The notes beneath the pieces are model-generated. The model saw only the letters and a program-made list of their open reading frames with translations. It searched no databases and was not told where the DNA came from. 11,349 bases of DNA from Bacillota bacterium (GTDB lineage: Bacteria > Bacillota > Clostridia > Clostridiales > Clostridiaceae): positions 1-11,349 of the forward strand of contig JAFADP010000008.1 in the NCBI GenBank assembly GCA_023424785.1, in the 5' to 3' direction. A program made the position numbers and the translations under genes. This document shows positions 6,049 through 11,349 of the stretch, in pieces (within the stretch, counting starts at the first letter, position 1; every line of letters starts with the position of its first letter).

Positions 6049-6837
6049 TTGTTTTATATAGAAAGTAAAAATAATAGCCTATATAAAGAGACAAAAAAGC
6101 TAAAAGATAGAAGAGGAAGAACTAAGAGTTCTAAATATATAATTGAAGGCTTTAGACTTATTCAAGAAGCTTTAAAAGCTAAAATAAATGTTGAGTATAT
6201 TTTTATTAGTAGTGATAAAGTTAGTAAAATAGATGAATACTTAACAGATTATTTAGATGATAATATAAAGATATATGAAGTTGACAATAATTTAATTAAG
6301 GAATTAAGTGATACAGAGAAGCCACAAGGTATTATTGCTGTAGTTAAGATGAAGGAATATAAGATAAATGATAACGGAAACTTTTATCTGCTATGTGATA
6401 AGGTACAGGATCCAGGTAATTTAGGGACAATTATAAGAACAGCACATGCTGCTGGAGTAGATGGAATTATATTATCTAAAGGAACTGTAGATATATATAA
6501 TGAAAAAGTAATACGAGCAACCATGGGGTCTTTATTTTACATACCTATACTTATGGATGATGAGAATAATTCTATAGTTAAGAGTTTATGTAATAAAGGA
6601 TTTTCATTACTTGCTACATCTCTTGAAGGTGATAAAGATTTCTTTAATGAAGATTTAAGCGGAAAGGTAATAGTTTCTGTTGGTAATGAAGGGAATGGAG
6701 TAAGTGAAGAAATTTATTCATTATGTGATAAAAAGGTAAAGATACCTATGCCAGGTGGTGCAGAGTCACTAAATGTAGCTATAGCAACGTCTATAATTTT
6801 ATATGAAAAAGTTAGGCAAAATAAGTTGAATTTTTAG
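6049..6837 (+). CDS. rlmP: SpoU/TrmH-family RNA 2'-O-methyltransferase (YsgA/RlmP-like)
   Basis: This is a 262-residue SPOUT-class methyltransferase that transfers a methyl group from S-adenosylmethionine to a ribose 2'-OH of RNA. An N-terminal L30e-like substrate-binding domain (about 1-100, with GRTKSSKYIIEGFRLIQEA at 23-41) precedes the knotted catalytic domain. That domain has motif 1 DPGNLGTIIRTAHAAG (121-136), motif 2 VSVGNEGNGVS (209-219) and motif 3 IPMPGGAESLNVAIATS (232-248). The start is TTG 6049, set by AGAGGTG at 6036-6042; no better start is near. In Bacillus the gene just upstream of pheS-pheT is ysgA, renamed rlmP and, as I recall, reported to methylate G2553 in the 23S rRNA A-loop. 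Position and domains suggest the same protein, but the exact target is inferred; the related RlmB is the main alternative. Confidence 0.83.
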   Translation: MFYIESKNNSLYKETKKLKDRRGRTKSSKYIIEGFRLIQEALKAKINVEYIFISSDKVSKIDEYLTDYLDDNIKIYEVDNNLIKELSDTEKPQGIIAVVKMKEYKINDNGNFYLLCDKVQDPGNLGTIIRTAHAAGVDGIILSKGTVDIYNEKVIRATMGSLFYIPILMDDENNSIVKSLCNKGFSLLATSLEGDKDFFNEDLSGKVIVSVGNEGNGVSEEIYSLCDKKVKIPMPGGAESLNVAIATSIILYEKVRQNKLNF

Positions 6838-6854
6838 GAAAACATCTGTATAAT
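6826..6854 (+). promoter_or_regulatory. sigma-A promoter of the pheST T-box transcript
   Basis: TTGAAT (6826-6831) and a perfect TATAAT (6849-6854) are 17 bases apart. The -35 overlaps the last codons of the methyltransferase gene. Transcription would start near 6861, just ahead of T-box stem I. Confidence 0.8.
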
Positions 6855-6877
6855 TTAAAAGTAATAAAATATTTACA

Positions 6878-7113
6878 AACTATGATTGAGAGAGTAGGTA
6901 TAATTAAATTTTCAGGGAGAAGTAGTCTTGGACTGAAAGCTACTTTAAAGGAGATTATATTGAAGTTCCCTCAGGAGTTCTAGTTATGAATTTATAGTAG
7001 TAGCTAGCGGTTAAAACCGTTAATTTAATTTAAGTTGGGTATTTGTATTATATACAAAACCAATTAGGGTGGTAACGCGGATATTTCCGTCCCTTTTTAG
7101 GGACGGTTTTTTT
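6878..7113 (+). promoter_or_regulatory. T-box leader sensing uncharged tRNA-Phe
   Basis: Stem I begins AACTA (6878-6882), pairing with TAGTT (6981-6985), with TGAG (6887-6890) on CTCA above it. The AGTA (6892-6895) / GAA (6962-6964) S-turn frames the specifier loop. The specifier codon is TTC (6966-6968), for phenylalanine. The distal part AAGTAG...CTGAAAGCTACTT (6920-6945) is typical of T-box stem I. Stem III is TTTGTAT/ATACAAA (7042-7058). The T-box AGGGTGGTAACGCGG lies at 7066-7080; its TGGT (7070-7073) pairs with the ACCA end of tRNA-Phe. An uncharged tRNA-Phe would stabilise the antiterminator (AGGG 7066-7069 with CCCT 7091-7094) and let transcription continue into pheST. Confidence 0.95.
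7087..7113 (+). terminator. T-box conditional terminator before pheS
   Basis: CCGTCCC (7087-7093) pairs with GGGACGG (7100-7106), followed by seven T. Its 5' arm also serves the antiterminator, so it forms when tRNA-Phe is charged. Confidence 0.95.
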
Positions 7114-7143
7114 ATTGCAAAAATAAAGAAGGGAGATTAAAAA

Positions 7144-8163
7144 ATGAAAAATAAGTTAAATGAAATTCAAGAAGCTGCTTTAAGACAAATTGAAGAAGCT
7201 AAAGAAAGTGAAGCTCTTCAAGAAATTAAAGTAAAGTACTTAGGTAAAAAGGGAGAATTGACTACTATTTTAAAAAGCATGGGTAGCTTATCTAAGGAAG
7301 AAAGACCAGTTATGGGTAAGTTAGTTAATGATGTTAAAAAAGTTGTTGAAGAAAAATTAGAAGAAGCTATAAAGAAAATTAAAGAAGAAGAAAAAAATAA
7401 AAAGCTTCAAAGCGAAATTATAGATATAACTCTTCCAGGAAATAAAAATGTTATAGGAAAAAGACATCCATTAGAATTAACAATAGAGAGAATAAAAGAT
7501 ATATTCATTTCTATGGGATTTACAATAGAAGATGGTCCAGAAGTTGAACTTGATTATTATAACTTTGAAGCATTAAATATTCCAAAGAATCATCCTGCTA
7601 GAAGCGAACAAGATACATTCTATATAAATGATAATATAGTTTTAAGAACTCAAACTTCAGGTGTTCAAGTAAGAACAATGGAAAAACAAAAACCACCAAT
7701 AAAGATGATTTCTCCAGGAAAAGTTTATAGAGCTGACTCTGTAGATGCAACTCACTCACCAATATTCCATCAAATGGAGGGATTAGTAGTAGCTAAGGGA
7801 GTTACTTTTGCAGATTTAAAAGGAACATTAGAATTATTCACAAAGAAAATGTTTGGAGATAAGGTTAAAACTAAATTTAGACCACACCACTTCCCATTTA
7901 CAGAACCATCTGCTGAAATGGATGCTACATGTTTTGTATGTGGAGGAAAGGGATGTAATGTATGTAAAGGATCAGGATGGATTGAATTATTAGGATGTGG
8001 AATGGTTCATCCAAATGTATTAAGAAGTTGTGGCATAGATCCAGAAGAATACAGTGGATTTGCTTTCGGATTCGGTATAGATAGAATGGTTATGCTTAGC
8101 TATGGATTAGATGATATTAGATTATTATACGAAAGTGATATGAGATTCTTAAATCAATTCTAA
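7144..8163 (+). CDS. pheS: phenylalanine--tRNA ligase alpha subunit
   Basis: This is the 339-residue class II aminoacyl-tRNA synthetase catalytic subunit; with PheT it forms the alpha2-beta2 enzyme that charges tRNA-Phe. The N-terminal coiled coil (about 1-90) binds tRNA. The catalytic domain follows, with HPL (108-110), the motif 2 region KVYRAD...FHQMEGLVV (193-216), PFTEPSAEMD (251-260) and motif 3 GFAFGFGIDRMVML (305-318). Ala307 in motif 3 corresponds to Ala294 of Escherichia coli PheS, which sets the size of the amino-acid pocket; the wild-type Ala is present. A four-cysteine stretch (Cys263, 266, 271, 274), found in many Firmicute PheS proteins, looks like a metal-binding knuckle. The start has GGGAG at 7131-7135. 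The gene is directly behind the Phe T-box and 18 bases before pheT. Confidence 0.97.
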   Translation: MKNKLNEIQEAALRQIEEAKESEALQEIKVKYLGKKGELTTILKSMGSLSKEERPVMGKLVNDVKKVVEEKLEEAIKKIKEEEKNKKLQSEIIDITLPGNKNVIGKRHPLELTIERIKDIFISMGFTIEDGPEVELDYYNFEALNIPKNHPARSEQDTFYINDNIVLRTQTSGVQVRTMEKQKPPIKMISPGKVYRADSVDATHSPIFHQMEGLVVAKGVTFADLKGTLELFTKKMFGDKVKTKFRPHHFPFTEPSAEMDATCFVCGGKGCNVCKGSGWIELLGCGMVHPNVLRSCGIDPEEYSGFAFGFGIDRMVMLSYGLDDIRLLYESDMRFLNQF

Positions 8164-8181
8164 AGGGAGGATATAGATAAA

Positions 8182-10557
8182 ATGAAAGTACCATATAATT
8201 GGCTAAAAGATTATGTAGACATAAATGTAACACCACAAGAACTTGGAGATATTTTAACTTTAACAGGTTCACAATTAGAAGAAGTAATAATGCAAGGTGA
8301 TGTAATAAAGAAGGTTGTTGTATGCCATATAGAAAAAATAGAAAAACATCCAGATGCAGATAGATTAAGTGTTTGTCAAGTTAATATCGGTTCAGAAGTA
8401 ATTCAAATAGTTACTGCTGCTACTAATATGAAGGAAGGGGATAAGGTTCCTGTAGCTCTTCATAAGTCAACACTAGCTGATGGAACTCAAATTACAAAAG
8501 GTAAAATGAGAGGGGTAGTATCAAATGGTATGTTCTGCTCTGAAGAAGAACTTGGAATAGCAGGAGATGAACCAGTTCATGGACTTATGATTTTACCAGA
8601 AGATGCTCCAGTTGGAATGGAAGTAAAAGAATATTTAGGATTAAACAAGGCAATTCTTGATTTTGATATTACATCAAATAGACCAGATTGCTTAAGTATG
8701 ATAGGTATGGCAAGAGAGGCTGCAGCAGGTCTTAGAACTACATATAATATGCCAAACTTAGAATACAAGACAAATTGTAGTGATAATATTAATGATGAAT
8801 TAACAGTTGAAATAAAGAGTGACCTTTGTAATAGATATATGTCAAGAAAGGTTAAGAATGTAAAAGTAGCACCATCACCAGCTTGGATGCAAGAAAGATT
8901 ATTAGAAGCTGGAGTTAGACCAATAAATAATATAGTTGATATTACAAACTTTGTAATGTTAGAAATTGGTTGCCCAATGCATGCTTTTGATAGCAGAGAA
9001 ATAGCTTCAGGAAAGATAGTTGTTGATACAGCAAAAGATGGAGAAAAATTTACTACATTAGATGAAGTAGAAAGAGAATTAAATTCTAACTTCTTATGTA
9101 TTAAAGATAATGAAACAACTATAGGATTAGCTGGTATTATGGGTGGTTTAGATTCAGAAATAAAGGATGATACAACAGAAGTTATTTTTGAAGCTGCTAA
9201 CTTTGACGGAACAAATATAAGAGTTAATTCAAAATTATTAAATTTAAGAACAGAAGCATCAGGAAGATTTGAAAAAGATATAGATCCAAATTTAGCTGAA
9301 GTTGCAATAAACAGAGCTTGTGCATTAGTTTGTGAACTTAATTGTGGAGATGTTATGGAAGGAACTATAGATGTTTATCCATGCAAGAAGGAAGAAGGAC
9401 ATATAACAGTAAATGCAGGTTGGATTAATGCTTTCTTAGGAACTTCATTAACTAAAGAAGAAATGAAGAAATGCCTAGATTTAGTAGATTTAAGTACTGA
9501 AATTAATGGTGAAGATTTAAATATTAAATTACCAACTTTTAGAATAGATCTTGCTATTAAGGAAGATATTGCAGAAGAAGTTGCTAGAATTTATGGATAT
9601 GATAAAATACCAACAACAGTATTTGATGTAACAACAAATAGAGATAGCAAACATAAGAATGATTTATTAAAAGAAGAAGTAATAAATGCATTAATAGCTT
9701 CAGGATTAAATCAATCTGTATCTTATTCATTTGTATCACCAAAGGTATTTGATAAAATTAAATTATCACAAGATTCTCCATTAAGAGATGTAGTTAAGAT
9801 AAAGAATCCTTTAGGAGAAGATTACTCAGTAATGAGAACTTCTACTTTACCATCAATGATGGATTGTTTAGGTAGAAATTATGCAAGAAGCAATGATTAT
9901 GTTAGATTATTTGAAATAGGAAAAGTATATATAAAGAATGAAGTAGAAACAGAGCTTCCTACAGAAAAGAATATATTAACATTAGGTATGTATGGAAAAT
10001 GTGATTTCCTTGATCTTAAGGGAGTAGTAGAAAATGTTTTAGATAGACTTGGAATAAAGAAAGCTAAGTTTGTACGTGAAAGTGAAAATCCTACTTTCCA
10101 TCCAGGAAAGACAGCAGCGCTTCAATTAAGAGGAAAGCAAATAGGTGTATTTGGAGAAATACATCCAGATGTTGAAGAAGAATATGGTTTAGATACTCCA
10201 TGTTATATTGCAGAATTAGACTTAGATGCATTATATGAAGCAGCAGATACAAAGAAGGTATACACACCAATTCCTAAGTTCCCAGCTGCAACTAGAGATA
10301 TTGCTATATTAGTTGATGATTCAGTATTGGCAGGAGATATAGAAGAAACTATAAGAAAAGCTGGTGGAGCTTTAGTAGAAAAAGTTAACTTATTTGATAT
10401 ATATAAAGGTGCACAAATAGAAGAAGGAAAGAAGAGTATGGCATATGCTATAGTTTATAGAGATCTTAAGAAGTCTTTAAGAGATGAAGATGTAAATAAG
10501 GTTCATGATAAAATACTTAAGAGTCTAGAGTATAAATTAGGTGCGCAATTAAGATAG
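8182..10557 (+). CDS. pheT: phenylalanine--tRNA ligase beta subunit
   Basis: This 791-residue partner of PheS carries the editing site (hydrolysis of Tyr-tRNA-Phe) and tRNA-binding domains. It begins MKVPYNWLKDYVDI. The EMAP-like OB fold (about 40-150) includes KIEKHPDADRLSVCQV (52-67). FDITSNRPDCLSMIGMAREA (161-180) is a conserved landmark. The B3/B4 editing region covers about 205-380, and a B5 DNA-binding-like domain lies at about 405-475 (ending near EEVARIYGYDKIP). A class II-like but non-catalytic core follows. The C-terminal FDX-ACB anticodon-binding domain is about 697-791 (PKFPAATRDIAILVDD...). Length is usual for Firmicutes (about 800). The ribosome binding site AAGGGAGG is at 8164-8171. 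It is coexpressed with pheS under the T-box, and a perfect hairpin 20 bases after the stop probably ends the operon. Confidence 0.97.
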   Translation: MKVPYNWLKDYVDINVTPQELGDILTLTGSQLEEVIMQGDVIKKVVVCHIEKIEKHPDADRLSVCQVNIGSEVIQIVTAATNMKEGDKVPVALHKSTLADGTQITKGKMRGVVSNGMFCSEEELGIAGDEPVHGLMILPEDAPVGMEVKEYLGLNKAILDFDITSNRPDCLSMIGMAREAAAGLRTTYNMPNLEYKTNCSDNINDELTVEIKSDLCNRYMSRKVKNVKVAPSPAWMQERLLEAGVRPINNIVDITNFVMLEIGCPMHAFDSREIASGKIVVDTAKDGEKFTTLDEVERELNSNFLCIKDNETTIGLAGIMGGLDSEIKDDTTEVIFEAANFDGTNIRVNSKLLNLRTEASGRFEKDIDPNLAEVAINRACALVCELNCGDVMEGTIDVYPCKKEEGHITVNAGWINAFLGTSLTKEEMKKCLDLVDLSTEINGEDLNIKLPTFRIDLAIKEDIAEEVARIYGYDKIPTTVFDVTTNRDSKHKNDLLKEEVINALIASGLNQSVSYSFVSPKVFDKIKLSQDSPLRDVVKIKNPLGEDYSVMRTSTLPSMMDCLGRNYARSNDYVRLFEIGKVYIKNEVETELPTEKNILTLGMYGKCDFLDLKGVVENVLDRLGIKKAKFVRESENPTFHPGKTAALQLRGKQIGVFGEIHPDVEEEYGLDTPCYIAELDLDALYEAADTKKVYTPIPKFPAATRDIAILVDDSVLAGDIEETIRKAGGALVEKVNLFDIYKGAQIEEGKKSMAYAIVYRDLKKSLRDEDVNKVHDKILKSLEYKLGAQLR

Positions 10558-10576
10558 TAAAAATATTCTAATATTT

Positions 10577-10628
10577 AACCTCTATATAGACAAATTAATA
10601 AAATTTGTTTATATGGAGGTTTATTTTA
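10577..10628 (+). terminator. long hairpin, probable terminator of pheST
   Basis: Bases 10577-10596 pair with 10602-10621 without mismatch (two G-T pairs) over 20 bp around a 5-base loop. A T-rich but interrupted tract (TTATTTTAT) follows. It starts 20 bases after the pheT stop. The weak T run makes efficiency uncertain; the nearly symmetrical stem could also work as an mRNA 3'-end stabiliser. Confidence 0.7.
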
Positions 10629-10635
10629 TCTGATG

Positions 10636-10743
10636 TCTAGCCGTTGTAACACTCCCTTGTTCTATATAAAAGGGAGCTAACAACGGACACGATCCTAGAT
10701 TAACTCAGCTAAATTCAGTAGGAGATAAAAACTCCTACTGAAT
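10636..10743 (+). ncRNA. candidate structured RNA of unknown family between pheT and zapA
   Basis: The gap 10558-10938 (381 bases) has no convincing gene but holds this compact, strongly paired element. Helix 1 is TCTAG (10636-10640) with CTAGA (10695-10699). Helix 2 is CCGTTGT (10641-10647) with ACAACGG (10680-10686), stacked directly on helix 1 on the 5' side; ACACGATC (10687-10694) bulges on the 3' side. Helix 3 is CTCCCTT (10652-10658) with AAGGGAG (10670-10676). A second hairpin, ATTCAGTAGGAG (10713-10724) with CTCCTACTGAAT (10732-10743), is a perfect 12 bp, followed by a weak T tract (AAGTTTCGTTTTATG). The element is clearly more GC-rich than its surroundings. I do not recognise a known riboswitch or small-RNA family. 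It could be a small RNA, a 3' UTR structure of pheST or a short repeat-type element. The rest of the gap is AT-rich spacer and the zapA promoter. Confidence 0.5.
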
Positions 10744-10878
10744 AAGTTTCGTTTTATGTTATTATTAACAAAAGAAAATGAGTAATATTATGTATAATTA
10801 TTAGTAATATTTATTAAAATTAATTAAAGCTTGATAGCTATTAATAAAGAGTTTATTAAAATTATATTTATGATAAGG

Positions 10879-10907
10879 TTGTTTTATAATATAAAGTTAA
10901 ATATAAT
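10879..10907 (+). promoter_or_regulatory. probable sigma-A promoter of zapA
   Basis: TTGTTT (10879-10884) and TATAAT (10902-10907) are 17 bases apart, giving a start near 10914 and a 5' leader of about 25 bases. A second TATAAT at 10885-10890 lacks a good -35. Confidence 0.6.
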
Positions 10908-10938
10908 TGTAATATAAAGACAATGTGAGGTGTTAGCA

Positions 10939-11349
10939 GTGATTAGGGTTACGGTTAAAATAAATGGCAGAGAGTATAACTTAAAAGGAAAAGATGATGA
11001 GCAATATTTAAAGGACGTTGCAGAATATGTAGATGCAAAAATAAGACAAACAAAGGCTAAAAATATAGCTTTGAGTTCAGTAGATGCAGGGGTTTTAGCT
11101 GCTATTAACATTGCTGATGAGTTGCATAAGGCTGATACAGAAGCATATGAATCAACTAAGAAAAGTAAATTGCTAGAGAAAAAAGTTGAACAGCTTGAAA
11201 ATGAAGTTAAGGTTTATAGAGTAAAGTGTGAGAGTTTATTAGCTGAAAAAGAGTCTAATGATAAAAATATAAGAGGATTAAGCAGTGAATTAGAAGAAAA
11301 AATAAATACTTTATCTCAAGAAAATAATAAGATTGAAGAAGAAAATAAA
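10939..11349 (+). CDS. zapA: cell division protein ZapA (3' end outside window)
   Basis: The frame begins with GTG at 10939, set by GAGGTG at 10927-10932 with 6-base spacing, and stays open for 137 codons to the window end. The N-terminal ZapA domain (about 1-65) reads MIRVTVKINGREYNLKG and has VDAGVLAAINIADEL (48-62), the conserved helix that makes the ZapA dimer. From about residue 68 on, the sequence is a highly charged heptad-like coiled coil (LLEKKVEQLENEVKVY and onward). ZapA binds FtsZ at mid-cell and bundles its filaments. Typical ZapA proteins are about 85-110 residues, so this one is longer than usual through its coiled coil. In bacilli zapA also lies downstream of pheT, which supports the call. 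Confidence 0.9.
   Translation, partial: MIRVTVKINGREYNLKGKDDEQYLKDVAEYVDAKIRQTKAKNIALSSVDAGVLAAINIADELHKADTEAYESTKKSKLLEKKVEQLENEVKVYRVKCESLLAEKESNDKNIRGLSSELEEKINTLSQENNKIEEENK

Noticed and set aside
8577..8768. 63-codon ORF on the minus strand
   Set aside because: It is entirely antisense to pheT; a shadow frame.
10630..10636. CTGATGT, resembling the hammerhead ribozyme core CUGAUGA
   Set aside because: The A after CTGATG is missing, and no GAAA box with matching helices is present.
10633..10680. A 15-codon ORF (ATG TCT AGC ... TAA) with GGAGG upstream at 10615-10619, a possible leader peptide
   Set aside because: The spacing of 13 bases is long, the GGAGG is buried in the 20-bp hairpin, and the ORF coincides with the paired strands of the structured element. 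Nothing downstream suggests peptide-based attenuation.
10884..11111. 75-codon ORF on the minus strand
   Set aside because: It is antisense to the zapA promoter and coding region; zapA has clear family motifs.
1..11349. CRISPR arrays, insertion sequences, phage genes, tRNA or rRNA genes
   Set aside because: No regularly spaced repeats, transposase or phage motifs, and no cloverleaf or rRNA-like stretches were seen on either strand.

Overview
The window comes from a low-GC, AT-rich genome of the Clostridium type (spore-forming Firmicutes). The evidence is AGA/AAA/ATA-rich codon use, strong GGAGG-type ribosome binding sites, an L20-type leader, a T-box leader, a YtxC-type sporulation gene, and the gene neighbourhoods ytxC/infC-rpmI-rplT and ysgA(rlmP)-pheS-pheT-zapA. 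No transposase, phage gene, CRISPR array, rRNA or tRNA gene is visible. This is chromosomal core sequence, and its interest lies mostly in RNA regulation and start-codon use.

Layout. Positions 1-822 hold the 3' end of thiH and a small TIM-barrel gene that looks more like the thiazole tautomerase TenI than like ThiE, closed by a terminator. Positions 894-1595 (minus strand) hold a protein recognised as the DUF6873/GME-fold type, function unknown. A divergent intergenic region leads to ytxC (1734-2588), which has a possible sigma-E-like promoter. A consensus sigma-A promoter (TTGACA-17-TATAAT) then drives a structured leader with an attenuator, followed by infC-rpmI-rplT. infC appears to start with the non-canonical codon ATT. 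A strong terminator ends this operon at about 3943.

Positions 3996-6837 hold ktrB (potassium channel subunit), ktrA (its RCK regulatory subunit) and a SpoU-family 2'-O-methyltransferase (YsgA/RlmP-like), closely spaced and probably cotranscribed. A second good promoter overlaps the methyltransferase stop codon and drives a phenylalanine T-box (specifier TTC, T-box TGGT matching a discriminator A) with its terminator, then pheS and pheT. After pheT come a perfect 20-bp hairpin and a 381-base gap. The gap contains a compact two-hairpin structure (10636-10743) that I cannot assign to any known RNA family; this is the best candidate for something undescribed. zapA, with an unusually long coiled coil, starts at 10939 behind its own likely promoter and runs off the window.

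Functionally, the window groups translation genes (IF3, L35, L20, PheRS, an rRNA methyltransferase) with potassium homeostasis, thiamine thiazole synthesis, sporulation and cell division. At least two of its operons are controlled by transcription attenuation through RNA leaders.
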